Shown: piece by piece, positions 23,896 to 36,354 of the stretch | Numbering within the stretch: position 1 is the stretch's first letter | Layout of the letters: the number at the start of each line of letters is the position of its first letter | Origin: Linaria vulgaris | Lineage: Eukaryota; Streptophyta; Magnoliopsida; Lamiales; Plantaginaceae | DNA: 64,000 nucleotides | Assembly: GCA_948329865.1 (NCBI GenBank) | Contig: OX415253.1 | Span: forward strand, 85,496,176-85,560,175 | Direction of reading: 5' to 3' | The notes under the pieces: model-generated | Databases searched by the model: none | Told to the model about the DNA's origin: nothing | Seen by the model: the letters and a program-made list of their open reading frames with translations, nothing else | Translations under genes and position numbers: made by a program

Positions 23896-24627
23896 TATAA
23901 AGGAATTTGAATTCAACTAAGGTAGCATATCCCAGCACAGTCCGTGTAATGAACCCCGCCAGTTTGGTGTTAAGTATAGTTCAGACTGCACAACAGGGTT
24001 GCTATCAATCAGTATATGCAATCATAACATCTTTTTTCTCAGTATCATTAGTAAATTGCTGGGAACGATTAACACGAAAGGCGATAACACTCGAAAACAG
24101 CAATACTGAAAATAAAAATCCAATCTTGCAAAGTAATTTCCAAATATGGCATAATAACCTAACTGAAACACACAATCAAACACCTTATCCGCACACAATC
24201 AACACGCACAAAATAGATTATTATTATTACAATAAGGATGAAATTGTAGAATCGTCACCTGAGAGAGAATGTGAATTACGATCGATCAATTAACGAGTCA
24301 AACGGAAAAGCCCAACATGATGATGGAATGGAAGCTTTTAACTGTGCTGCATAGGTGTATGAATGTATGTATTGAGGATATTTATATGTCTGCTTTGTTG
24401 TGTTGTACATTTCAGACAATTTTGCCCCTCGCTTTGTTATCTTGTGTATTAATAGTCAAACGGGGCAGGTCAAAATTGGATTAGGCCATTATTAGTTGTG
24501 TTCAGAATATTCTGTTCCTCATAGTTTTGAGTTATTACCTGAAATGTGATGTCGGAAATTATTTTTCTCTTTTAGATACATGGATGTTCTTTTATTCACC
24601 CATCCTTGTGGTAATAACATAATTACA
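23896..24627. other. LETM1 upstream region
   Basis: Promoter and leader region of LETM1 on the minus strand. AT-rich; no other gene or repeat seen. Small open frames lack coding composition. Confidence 0.45.
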
Positions 24628-24636
24628 TAATTTATT

Positions 24637-25220
24637 GGGAGAATTACACAAAGTACCCCTCAACTATGAATAAATTACACAAAGTACCCCTCCTCTTTGG
24701 GAAATTACACAAAGTACCCTTATGATCGATTTTTCATAATTTTTTTAAAAAAAATATTCATGCTCTTCATTTATTTTGCACAAAAAAAGTCAAAATTGTA
24801 GCATTAAACCCCATTTATCTCGTTTAAAAGACAAAATATAGTGAAAACAAATAATTTCTTCAAAGAAAAAATAAATTATCAGCAAATTTTAGTCTCTGCT
24901 ATGCCGCATGCGCTTTGCGCGCAATTGACGCTCCTTCTGTAAAACCGATTCTAGCAAGCCCTTTGTTATGGCATGTCTCACGCTTAGTCACTCGCGGGAT
25001 TCCCGACATATGTTGCAATGTCTTCAATAAGGTCTTCCTCCCTCGAAAGAAACATTAATGGGTATTAGAAACGATATGACTTATGATAATTTAAATTTGA
25101 AAGGTTGTCTTAATTATTTTAATTTTTTCGGCTGTAAGGGTAGTTTGTGTAATTTTTCAAAGAGGATGGGTACTTTGTGTAATTTACCCATAGTTGAGGG
25201 GTACTTTGTGTAATTCTCCC
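24637..25220. mobile_element. MULE-type MITE with 9-bp target-site duplication
   Basis: A 584-bp element. Its ends are inverted: the left end starts GGGAGAATTACACAAAGTAC and the right end is its reverse complement. Copies of the motif AATTACACAAAGTACCC occur three times near each end in opposite orientation. The direct repeat TAATTTATT flanks it at 24628-24636 and 25221-25229. A 9-bp TSD with long degenerate TIRs fits Mutator-like elements. No transposase is encoded. Inside, 24890-25050 is clearly more GC-rich than the rest. Confidence 0.8.
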
Positions 25221-25314
25221 TAATTTATTTAAGAGTCATTTTTTTTTAAGTTTGGTACTTCTTTTAATAGACTTTTATCTTTATAATATAAGTTAGTCGT
25301 CTTTGAGACAATAT

Positions 25315-26584
25315 GGAAATTTTGACTTTGTAGTCCTTTATAGTAACCACGTATTAAAATTAGTCCTTTATAGTACCTCGGGCCGTTTTTGGTCCTCTAA
25401 AGTAACCACCATTTCATTTTCGGTCCTCTATAGTGTCCTGTTTGGTCCTTTTTGCTGTGAAATTACGAAGTTACCCTTATTTTTTGGCATTTGACTTGCA
25501 CATGATTTCTAATTTCGATTTTTTTCTTTAATTTTGGTACAAATTTTGAGTTATTATACTTACACCCCCCACAATTTTATAATACCTATTTTTTTGATAG
25601 TTATGTAATAATCATATTTAACATATTAAAAAGATAAGCCTAAACATTTATTATTGTGTCATTCTTTTTAGTTATACAAAATGTGTACATTAGCAACTTA
25701 ATAATTTTCTATAATTTGTTTTTTCTTTATATAATTTTATCTAAGTTTTTTAAAAACCCTATAATTAATATTAAACAAACAAATTTGAAATTATAAATAT
25801 TAATATTTTTCTCAATTCAAAATATCATTCATGTTTATCTATGTAAATCGTGAAATTTTCTTCGCAAGTTTGATTTAATTAAGCGTAATTCCTAAATAAA
25901 TCACATTTATCTTTGTTTTTAAAGGAGAAAAAAAAGAGTTGTTCAAACGATCATCAGCTTAACCTAGCATTTTGAGGAGAAAAAATAACAACATGAAAAA
26001 TTACACTTTATTTAAAATTACAAGTATATAATAATAAAATTTACTATGTGTTTAAATTGTGAAGTATATTTGCCATTCTTTTTTAGTTTTTAGGTTATAT
26101 TAATGTTAATTTTTTACCTTTAAAATTAATAAAAATGTTCTAGGATACAACTGTTAATACAAATAATAAGTAATAAAACTATAAAATTTCACAGTTGAAG
26201 AAAATATATTGTTTTAATTATTTCAAGATTTTCCTTTTATTAAATTTTTAGAGGTAAAATTATTCTCATTATTATTATTATTATTAGTGTGTTGTTAATG
26301 TGCAAATTTTGTACAACTAAAAAAGAATTGAAACAATAATTAATTTTTAGGGCTTATGTTTTAAGATATTAAATATTATTATTACAAAATTATGAAAAAA
26401 TGGCTATTATATTATGGGGGTGTAAATATAACAATTGAAAAGATTTAATTGTAAATTGATGGAGAAAATTGAATCGGAGGTCATGTGCACATCACATGCT
26501 AAAATTAAGGGCAAAAGTAATTTTACTTCAAAAGGACAAAAAAGGAAACAAGGTATTATAAAGGACCAACTTTGCGAAATTCCC
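25315..26584. mobile_element. Second MULE-type foldback MITE, older, 9-bp target-site duplication
   Basis: A 1270-bp AT-rich element flanked by the direct repeat AGACAATAT at 25306-25314 and 26585-26593. The ends are diverged inverted repeats: GGAAATTTTGACTTTGTAGT on the left against GGGAATTTCGCAAAGTTGGT read inward from the right, both followed by CCTTTATA. Inverted similarity continues inward, for example the ACACCCCC region near 25562 against GGGGGTGT near 26416. No coding capacity was seen. Divergence between arms makes it look older than its neighbours. Confidence 0.72.
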
Positions 26585-26593
26585 AGACAATAT

Positions 26594-27342
26594 AGTCACT
26601 TTCGGTATTGAATACAAATACTTGAGAGTTTTTTTCAGCTTTTCATCAATTTTATCATTTTTTTTTGGAAAGAACGAATTATGTATTAGTTGTACTAGGC
26701 AATATTGTGTAATCAGCGAGTCTTTAATTTTTGTGTTTGTTCATCTTTCAAATGGCTTTAATTGCCTAAAATACCAAATGCAATTAGGATATGCCACCAC
26801 TAACTTATCATATGTGGCTACACTTATTAGGTTTCTCACGAAAACTATGGACCTTTTTATCTGCCCCACTTTGTTGTAAAACATTCACCGCTAGTACATT
26901 CTCATAAGAAAGGAAAAGACTCTATGGTATTTATTCAATAAACTCAAAAATATTGGTAGGTTTGTTGAGGGGAAAAAGCAACTTTGTTTATCTAAACTCA
27001 GACAATTTCGATTTTAGTCCTCTATCTCAATTTTAGACATTTATGTTGGACACCAAGCTCAATTTTAGTTCCTAGCTACTAGTTAGATATTTAAAAAAAT
27101 TACTAGAAATTATCTACGTGGCAACACCCAAATATGCAAAATCTTGACCATTTTACACTACCCCCAAATATGTAGCATCCAAATGGCATTCAATAAAGCA
27201 TTACTTAGTTTTTCTCCTCGCATGGTTGATCACTAGCAGGACATCTGACTCCATTCCAAGCTTTTGTTGTTCTTGATTGAGTTAAGAATATTGTATTGCT
27301 TCCGCGTACAAGTAGAGAACTTGGGACGTCAATATTGTACAA
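26594..27342. other. Intergenic, beyond the broken 3' end of the lyase pseudogene
   Basis: AT-rich DNA without a recognised gene. On the minus strand, 27342 down to about 27200 continues the reading frame of the lyase last exon past its nonsense codon (for example NIDVPSSLL and NTIFLTQSRTT), then loses similarity to what the family normally ends with. Confidence 0.5.
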
Positions 27343-28978
27343 CTAATACAATCCATGAATTCCATGCCTTTTAATTGCGTTGTCCCTTCCTATTAAACCG
27401 GTTGTAAAATGGAAATCTGTTGTTGCTTCTTTGTTGATCCGAACCTAAACACGAAAAGTCACGTTAAAGTAAACTATCACTTCTATAGCCGAGTAATGGA
27501 GATGAATTTAGGAGCAAAGAACAAATTTAAGATCATTGACGGGCCATTTGCGATTCTGAGCATTATTGATCCTTTGCACAGTGTGGTTTAGGAGAAACAT
27601 GATAATATAGTCTTGGTTATCAGTTCTTGCACCAAACACGTAGTACAATGCATAGTCTACGTGAACACTATGATGTAAAGCTTAAAACAAGTGAAATATA
27701 CTGCATGCATATGAAGTAAATTCCAATAAAGTATACATGTAATTCAGCTTCACTTGCTGATGCTAGTGCTAGTTGGAGAGTGTAGTTTCCAGATTCAAGT
27801 AGTTCCGTGAGCTCAAACAAAATCTTCCACATGGTTGGTAAGTACGTTTTATTGCCTGCATTTCTGTAATTCCGATCCAGGTTAAAATAACCAATACTCC
27901 AAATACATACTAAGAAATCTTTGACATCCAAAAGTAGTATTTGCTAAAGTACCTGTTAACATGAGCAAAATACCAATCTCTCCGATAATCACTTGTTCCA
28001 ACTGTATATACTAAGTCCTCCTCTAAATACATGTCCGTGTACCGGTTCCATAAACCATACTGTCGGAACCTGTTGAAATTGATCAAACATGGAGATCAAC
28101 AATTGTGGTGTACTGTAAGTTGCAATGAGATTAAGTAAGATGGTTATGGATGATTACTTTTCTCCCTGGCGAACATATAACGGGTTTATGAGCTTCCGGT
28201 TTGGATCGGGGACGAAGAATTCCGCAGCTGTTCGATCAGGGACTCCTATTTCCCACAAAGTAGGGCCCATTTCGTGGAGGATGATATATGATATTCCCCA
28301 GTCTAATTCTTTTTCCTTTTTAGGTCATGCAGGTAAATTATGGCACATTACTTACTAGAGTTGAGATCAAAATCATGTAGTAACTAAACTAATATCAAAC
28401 CTGGTTGGATAGTGATTGGAGTATTGTACTTGTAGTCACCAATAAATCCAGGGACCCAAGCATAAAGATTGTAATTTCCTGGTCGAACATTCTTAATTAC
28501 GAAATAGCCCGTTCTATTAGCCCGAGTCCAGAACTGATAAGCCTAAAACCATGTGAAAGAAAACCAAATTTATGATCTCAACACACCATGTAAACGAGTC
28601 GAATGTTCTAGTTTGTTACGTTAACCTTATTTTCTCTTTGCCATGAGCCAGCATCTCCAGGTGGAGCCAGTCCGATATAAGCGGAATCCGCATTCATCAA
28701 CTTTTACTAATGAAACTGGAAGCAAAAAGTATACATTCAGATAAAACGTGAACTTACTAAATCGAGATTTATACATAAAGTTTCTATCGCATTTTAAAGA
28801 GATTCGAAATATACTTGTCTTTGACAAGTAATCGTCCAGTGAGCACCCCTCGTTGGTCGGCATAAAAGAAATCTTCTGAGAGTGGGAAATCATACAGCCA
28901 TTTTTCCGTTTCTATGAGCATCTATAATTCAATTCAAGTACTCCAAGGTGAGAGGATAGAACATAGAGGTCTTTACTA

Positions 28979-28987
28979 ATAAAATAT
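28979..28987. repeat. Left target-site duplication of the MULE
   Basis: ATAAAATAT abuts the left end of the MULE. The identical 9-mer abuts the right end at 34154-34162. Confidence 0.85.
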
Positions 28988-29266
28988 GGGCTTTTTATAA
29001 TTTTTGCCCGTTAATTTCCACTAACTTCAAGTTTTGCCCTTTTTTGGACCGGGCTTTATTTTTGCCCGATAATTGTTTTTTTTTTTAAATGCCCGATGGG
29101 CTCAACTCTGGGCTTCGACCAAGCCCAGCTGACGTGGTCACCCACGTGGCGTACGGATGGTGGCCACGTGGTGCCACGTCATTTTTTTTTTTAAAATTAT
29201 AATAGTTGACCAGGGGTAATTACCAAATTACCCCCGTCAACTATCATACCCGTTGGAGTGTATCGA
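28988..29266. repeat. MULE left terminal inverted repeat
   Basis: About 279 bp, matching the reverse complement of 33865-34153 with scattered substitutions and a few small indels. The inner edge is at TGGAGTGTATCGA. It probably holds the transposase promoter and transposase-binding sites. Confidence 0.85.
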
Positions 29267-29438
29267 CATGGACAATTCTAATACCACATAATCAAACCCT
29301 AAGCTCAACTAAGTTCTGGAAGCTCACAGTGTCCGAACGCACAACTAACAAACTCACGATTTCCTCCAAAAATCGCCAAGAACCCTAGCTTCAATTTCCT
29401 CCACAAAATCGTTGTTTTTTCAAATTGGCCTGAAATTG

Positions 29439-32400
29439 ATGATGAATATACCTCGTCCGACAGAAGATTTTCTGAATCCACCCCCAAAATATGGTAAGAA
29501 CATCGCTTTGGTACACATGCAGTCTTTATTATGCTATTTTTTGAAGTTCAAAACGATTTTTTGAAACATTTATGAAAGTTTAGTGACTGCATGTTGGAGG
29601 TGGTTATTTTGGTGTGCGTGAAGTGACTGGATGTTGTTGTTGTTAGTTTGTGTGGTAGAGTTTGTAAAGTTAGGTTACTTTTAAAGCTTCTACTGTTGAA
29701 ATTGGTCCCCTCCTGTTTAATTTATTTCCAGATTTGGATTTTTGTGGTATTGACTTTGACAAAAGAATGGTTTTGGTTTAGGGTTTGACTTTTACAAGAG
29801 AGTAAGTGGTTTGGGGTGTTTTGACTTTTGATAAAGTGGTTTAGGGTTTGACTTTGACATATTTGCAAATTAGTAGTGTTAAATCTTTCAAGAACCTCTG
29901 ATTTTCATACTTGTGAATAAACTAACTTGAAGTCAAATGATATAACATCATAAATGGTATTCATATAACTGTGGTATTGATTTGAAAGAGGTTATATAAT
30001 TTATGTGTAACTAACCCTAACTTTACTACTCAATGATGCAGCTGAAGATAGCACATAACTCATTGTTGTGCTACATCATGGTGGTAACTACACACTCGTT
30101 CCTACCAATGAATATGTTGGAGGCATGATAAGCAAGTGAGACTTTGTAGACTACCAAAAAGTGGATATAACATTCCTGAATACTCTTTGCACTGGTATTG
30201 GTATCATTGGGGATGTTAGATTTTACATAAGGTGTAGGAATGGTTTTAGGCTTGTTGTAAGTGATGAACAAATGCAATCCATAAGTTGTGATTCACTGGT
30301 GGGCTGTAGAGAGGTGGAGTTTTACACTGATATTATGTTACCTGATGATGGTGTTGATGGTAATATTGAAGTTGAACAAGGAGAGGATGCTATCAGAGAA
30401 GAGGTACAAAGGGGTCAGAAAGTTAGAGAGGAGGAAGTCAGGGCTGGTAAGAGGGCTGATAAAAGAAATGGGAAGGTGGTTGATGAACAAGAAAATCCAA
30501 GAGATGAAGGTGAAGTAAGAGCTGAGGAACTGAGGGCTAGAGAAAGAGAGGAGGAACTCTGGGCTAGAGGAGTAGAGGTTGAACTCAGAGCTAAAGTAAG
30601 AGCTGCTAAGAGTGTTTCTGATAAAGAAAAGGGTAAGATGGTTGATGATCAAGAGTATCCAACTGATGAAGATGTTGTTAGTAGCCCTAAGAGAACTAGG
30701 ATAACTGATGATTTGGATGACACTTCTGAGAATGAAGTTGATTGTTTTTTCAACAAGGGTCAGATTTTTATGCCAACATTTGTGGTTGGTATGATTTTTG
30801 CTAACAAGGACCAAATCAAGATGGCAGTAAGGTCACATGCAGTTAAAGAGAGGAGAAGTATTTATATCAAGAAAAGTGATCCAGAAAGAGTTCATGTGAG
30901 ATGTCATGATGAAGAGTGCAAGTGGAAGATCAATGTTTTAAAGGTGAAAAATGAATCAAATTTTGTGATAAAGAGATACAACTCAGAACACACTTGTGGA
31001 GAAAGATTCAATGTTAAGAATGTTAAGGCACCCTGGTTGGCTGAGAAATTTCTTAACCTTTTTAAATCTGATCCAATCAGAAAGACTGAGGGGTTTAGGT
31101 TGGATGCAGTTAACACATTGAACTGCAATATCACAAAAACTCAGGCTTATAATGCTAAGAGGGCTGCTATTGATAAGCTAAAGGGAAATCCTGATAAACA
31201 GTTTAGTCTTCTCTTTGATTATGTTGAGGAACTGAGAAAGTCAAATCCTGGATCAACTATTGCTATTGGAACTGATGAAGTTGGAGGAGAGATTAGATTC
31301 AGTTGTATGTATGTGTGCTTTCATGCATTAAAGGTGGGTTGGGAAAGAGGTTGCAGACCATTCATTGGAGTGGATGGATGTCATTTACTAAGACCACATG
31401 GAGGAATCCTTCTTACTGCTGTAGGGATTGATGCAGCCAATGCAACATATCCTATTGCATTTGCTGTTGTTGCTATTGAGAACTACAAGAACTGGAAATG
31501 GTTCTTAGGTGTTCTGAGTACTGATTTGTGTTTAGGAGATAGTGAAGGTCTGACCTTTATGTCAGACAAACAAAAAGGGTTAATTCAGGCCTTTAGAGAA
31601 GTCTCCCCTTCTGCAACACACGGGTAAATTGAATCTTAACTGTTCAATAATTAGTAGTTTTGTCACTGTTTTATTGGATAGCTACTTACTTATGTATTAT
31701 TGTGACTTGAATTGTAGATTTTATGTGAGACATTTGCTTAGAAACTTTTACAATGCCTCTTTTAGAGAAGAAGAGTACAGTGACATAGTGTGGAAATCAG
31801 CAAATTCAACTACAAAAGGTGAATTTAGCGAAGCAATGGCAGAGATGGGTGATTTGAGCCAAAGTGCCGTTGAATGGTTTGATGATAAGGATCCAGCTCA
31901 CTGAAGCAAGTCTCACTTCAACACAATCTCTACTCGTGACTTGACTCTTAACAACATATGTGAATCACTTAACAGTTCTATCCTAGAGGCAAGGGAGAAG
32001 GGTATAATCACAATGTGTGAATGGATAAGAGAGTACTTGTTGAATAAACAGACAACAAATAGAGATAAAGCTGATAGGAAATGGTGTGATGTGAGATTCT
32101 GCCCCAAGATTAAGGGTATACTGGATAAGAACTCAGAGAAGATGGCTGGGTTGGTCCCTATGAAATGTGATGAGCATAATTATCAAATTATGTCACTTGC
32201 TGATGGTTCACAGCACTGTGTGGATTTAAGAAGATGGAGATGCAGTTGTAGGAACTGGGATTTAACTGGAATTCCATGTAAACATGCCATATGTGCCATC
32301 CTCCACAATGCCAAGAGACCAATAGATTATATATCTGACTGGTATACTGTTGAAAAATATAGCCTTGCATATGCGTTGCCTATATATGGTGTTCCTGGCC

Positions 32401-33454
32401 AGAAGATATGGGGAGAAACAGGTTATATGCCACCACTTCCACCAAATTTGCTGGTAGACCAAAAAAGGCTAGGAGGAGGACACCTGATGAGGAACCTGTT
32501 AGCAAGAAAAGGAAGGTAAACAAGAAGAGGATGGACATGGCAGAAAAGAAAAGAAAATCAGGAAAGGAACAAAAACAGAAGAGGAAACAAAAAACTGTCA
32601 CTTGCAGTTTCTGTGGTAGTGCTGGTCATAATATTGTGACTTGTGGTTTGAGGAAATCATATGATGAAGATGATGAGGAAGAAAGAATGTATGCTGACAT
32701 TGTTGGTGAGAGTTCAAGGCAATGAGGACCAGAAGAAGTTGATACTCAGGTAATCAACTTGAACTACTTCTCAATCTGGAATTAATTGATATTATGGTAT
32801 TATAAAGTTTATAATGCTATTGTGCACTGATTTAGGACATTGGAGTTATAAATCTCAACCAAGACATGGAGGACATTGATGTTGATGTTGTTGCTCCAAG
32901 CACTGTTAAACCCCATGTAGTCAACAGGAAAGGAAAGAAAAAAAAATTGCAATCTGGCTTGGGTTACATTGCCTCTCAGGTGACTTTTTCATTGTGTGTG
33001 TATTTAACATGAATCTAACAAAGTTATCACTTCTGATAATTGAATGTAGTGTTCAGTTATAGTAACATATCTCTAATAGTAACATATTTCTATATGAATT
33101 TAACAGGAAGCTGGTAGTTCTGTTGTGGATTCTGAATTTGCAGCTGATCCAGTGCCAATTCAAGGATTGGTTAATACTTATTACAAAGCACCAGCTACAA
33201 TTCCTGTACCAAACATCAGTACCCAACTAAGTAGGAGTTTCACTGGGCCTTCTCCATACATGATGCCATCACAACCAATGTCAACTGGAGTGAAAATTAG
33301 AGGACCAGCTCCAATGGTTGGAACTCAAGGAAGCCAATGTTATGTGCCTCAAATGGTTGCAACTCCAACATTCACTGTTGGTGGCAAAAAGTTTGTCAAA
33401 CTTTCAAACTTGGCAACAGTGGTCAATAACATCAACAAGAAAACCACAAAATGA
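29439..33454 (+). pseudogene. MULE transposase (MURA/MuDR type, SWIM zinc finger), broken
   Basis: Exons: 29439-29493 (MMNIPRPTEDFLNPPPKYG), 30042-31623, 31718-about 32741, 32837-about 32980 and about 33108-33454. Domains in order: MuDR N-terminal domain, an acidic Arg/Glu linker, MuDR DNA-binding zinc region (VRCHDEECKWKINV then EHTCG), and the DDE core (FIGVDGCHLL, LTFMSDKQKGL). Then come a SWIM finger (WRCSCRNWDLTGIPCKHA), a basic tail and a CCHC knuckle (CSFCGSAGHNIVTC). Lesions seen: TAA 30056-30058, TGA 30137-30139, TGA 31902-31904 where Trp is expected before SKSHF, a one-base frame change near 32438-32453, and TGA 32723-32725. A Pro-rich C-terminal exon ends KKTTK. The product cannot be functional, so the element would need a transposase supplied from elsewhere. 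Confidence 0.88.
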
Positions 33455-33864
33455 CAGAAAAGGAACAAAGGAGAAACAAGTGGACATGGTGCATGTACAA
33501 CAAACAAGTGATCTCACTTGTTTGTTGTTAGGGTTTAAGCTGATATTTTGTGATTGGTCATGTTTGGGATTTTTTCTGCTAATTCTGGTATGGCTTGTAG
33601 AAAATGAAGCAAACAGATCTCTTGTTTTGGATATAAGAGTAGGGTAAAGAAGGAATATGTGTATCCTTCATGAACTGTTACCTGTTAAATCTGGTATTTG
33701 TAGCTTAGTATTTGGCGAAATTAAGTTTCGGGTTCATCTAATTACCTTAATTAGAACTTGAGAAATCGTTTACCTTTCTTTGCGGAACTCAAATCGGCGA
33801 AATTGGAAATGGATTAGGGTTTGTGAGACGATTTGGGGATTTGTTTTTTGTTTTGTGAAATGAT

Positions 33865-34153
33865 TCGATACACTCCAACGAGTATGATAGTTGACGGGAG
33901 TAATTTGGTAATTACCCCTGGTCAACTATTATAATTTTTAAAAAACAAAAATATTTTTGATGTGGCACCACGTAGCCACCATCCGTACGCCACGTGGGTG
34001 ACCACGTCAGCTGGGCTTGGTCGAAGCTCAGAGTTGAGCTCGTCGGGCATTTTAAAAAAAAAAAACAATTACCGGGCAAAAATAAAGCCCGGTCCAAAAA
34101 AGGGCAAAACTTGAAGTTGGTGGAAATTAACGGGCAGCAATTATAAAAAGCCC
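33865..34153. repeat. MULE right terminal inverted repeat
   Basis: Reverse-complement partner of 28988-29266, about 289 bp. Ends at CCC 34151-34153, directly before the right copy of the 9-bp TSD. Confidence 0.85.
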
Positions 34154-34162
34154 ATAAAATAT
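34154..34162. repeat. Right target-site duplication of the MULE
   Basis: ATAAAATAT, identical to 28979-28987. Confidence 0.85.
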
Positions 34163-36354
34163 CATTCAATATTATTAGTTAATTAAAACCTGTTGTTTGG
34201 CGTCTGACCAGAGTGTAAGTGGATCTTCATCATGCGAAACTGAATTTACATAGACAAATACAGGGCCAAACACCTTTTTCCATGGTTCACCCTCACTGAA
34301 ATTTAGTATTAAAGGTGATCCAGCATAATGTTCACTAAAGAACATCTGCAAATTGCATTATGATGTTATTCATATTTTGTTGGAATATATGTTTGGCACC
34401 TAATCCGGTTAGTGAAGAACGTAACTAGACTTACGGATAGAGCAGTTGGACCAACATGAGAAGTGAGATCTTGTTTTACAGGCCCTGCAGTTTTAAATTC
34501 ATTACTTGGAGTGATTATCCAAAATCATGTTCTTGGCTTTGAGCATATCCAACCATGTACTCTATGGTCTTTGTAGTCACTTGAATATTGATACTTGTCA
34601 TCAACCTAAAGTTGAAAAATCAGAATATAACACATTGTTGTTCTTATTGATAACTCATTGATCAACCTTTGTCTAGTTAAATTACCTCTCCTCTGAGAAA
34701 AGAATTCACTAGATTAGTTAGAAGGACAGCTTCAGGGTAGTCGAGAGTCTGACCTTTATGAACGTCTTGAGTTGTTGGCATGATCCGTTGCTTGTCGTCA
34801 GACACCGCCATGTATTGAAACCTAAATAAATTTCACATAGTAAAAAGAAAAATAGATGTTTTTTCAATCTTAAAACAAGCATATTGAGAAATACTCTAAA
34901 ATGAGGTCAATATGCATGTCCTTACAAGTTGGGTTCAAGCTTAAAGGCTATTCTCCCTTGGGCTATATTCATAGTAGGCCAACCCTCGGGGCGTTCGAAT
35001 ATTTCATACGAGTAAAATCCGAAGCAACTGCGGAGCAATATGAACCTTTTAAGAAGTTGGATATCGTTCATGAGAACGTTTATGCAGCTTCAAGTAAAAA
35101 AAAAAATAGCTAGGAAATAACTAATGATGTTAATTAAAGACTCAGTATATTGTACCTTTTGTCTATATTCAAAGGAAGTCCTCTTTTATGTGAAGAAGAA
35201 TTCCATTCTTTTGCAAATGAGAGTTCTATTTGGTCGTCTTCTTGCTTCACTATATTAACTTTAGTACCTTTAAGCCTGATCCATATATAGACATGCACCT
35301 CAGTTTCCGTTAAATAAAGAGCAAATGGCAAATTGTTCCAGCCCCGTGTAACATACAAAATAGGCACAACACTCCATGTAAATTAAAAATCGGCAAATTA
35401 CCTCCTTGTAATCTTGAAATTGGTGCAACTGCCCCGACGATTTTTTCCTATATTTGTAACTTGTACCTAGTCAAATCTTATTATTTGAATATTCATTTAT
35501 TGTAGAATTAGTAAGTTAGTTTCATTTCTATCATCTTTTTATAATTTAAAGTGCCTATTTTTTTAATTTTTTTTAAGAAAATGTGGTAAAAAGAATCCCA
35601 CTCAATATCTGGCAAGCATTTTGTATTATTTTAAGGTTAAAAGAAAGTAATATGCCTATTATTTTTATCAGTGAGGTAATGTACTTCTTTTGTAATTACT
35701 TCTTTTGCACATTACAGTGTTTGTCGTGCCAAAAACACCTGAATAAATAAGCATGGATACACAGATGAAGCTTACTTGTCAAACTTGTTTTTGAGAGGAT
35801 GCCCATGTCTGCTCCAATAAATATCCCAATACCTACAATAAGAGGATAATATTTTATTTTTTATCAGAAAAGTAAAATATATATATTAAGGAGAAATGGA
35901 GAGTATAAGCCATACTCTCAAGGCATAAAAAAAAGAAAAGAAAGAAGGGAGACATAACATAACTCTTCCAACAGTGAAAAAACAGAACATTAACAAACTA
36001 AAACATGATTAAACATAACAATTAGGGAGCCTAATCCAATCATTAAAAAAATATGAAAACTCAGAAAAAAGAGAGGATAATATTGATTTCTTGCTTTCGT
36101 AGTTTGTACTTATAAAGATAAATTTTTAAGTACTAGCTAATGAATTATCTCTAGCTAGACTAAAATATAATAATGAATAAGGCAAAAAAAAAAACTATAT
36201 ATAATGTACCCCGAAAATTAATGTACCCTCTCTTATTTTCGGGGTATCGATGTTGTAGTAAATTATCAATTCCATTGTACCGTAGCCCAGTTATCTGACC
36301 CCCCGGACTAGATAAAGTCAGCTTCAGTATGCCATTGTCCAACACCATCCACAT

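Larger units (their letters stand above)
28988..34153 (+). mobile_element. Full-length Mutator-like element (MULE) in an intron of the lyase pseudogene
   Basis: A 5166-bp element with terminal inverted repeats of about 280-290 bp, beginning GGGCTTTTTATAA and ending in the reverse complement. Identical 9-bp direct repeats (ATAAAATAT) lie just outside. It carries one MURA-type transposase gene on the plus strand, opposite to the host gene. The site is the intron between lyase exons ending at 34190 and starting at 28921. Without the element that intron would be about 100 bp. The TIRs contain GCCCGGTCC, GACGTGGTCACCCACGTGGC and TAGTTGACCAGGGGTAATTA. Confidence 0.92.
27343..36354 (-). pseudogene. 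Rhamnogalacturonate lyase (PL4 family) pseudogene, split by a MULE
   Basis: Exons from right to left: 36354-36227 (start MWMVLDNGILKLTLSSPGG), 35832-35776, 35275-35156, 35045-34926, 34821-34686, 34605-34435, 34345-34190, 28921-28815, about 28703-28626, 28542-28401, 28315-28158, 28069-27953, 27863-27737 and 27444-27343. They cover the PL4 catalytic domain (NNLLQHRYPENKRG, MAVSDDKQRIMP, YPEAVLLTN), the FnIII-like and the carbohydrate-binding domains (PGNYNLYAWVPGFIGDYKYN, VPDRTAAEFFVPDP). Lesions: TGA at 34525-34527, where the family has Gly before FWIITPS; one extra base in CCC at 28263-28268; TAG at 27343-27345 for the Trp after HGLY. The splice phase before exon 9 does not fit. Known: such enzymes cut the rhamnogalacturonan I backbone of pectin. 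This copy cannot make a full enzyme. Confidence 0.88.

Noticed and set aside
23893..23916. Upstream start MNSNSF for LETM1
   Set aside because: The first codon there is TTG. The first ATG gives MASRAIL, the natural start.
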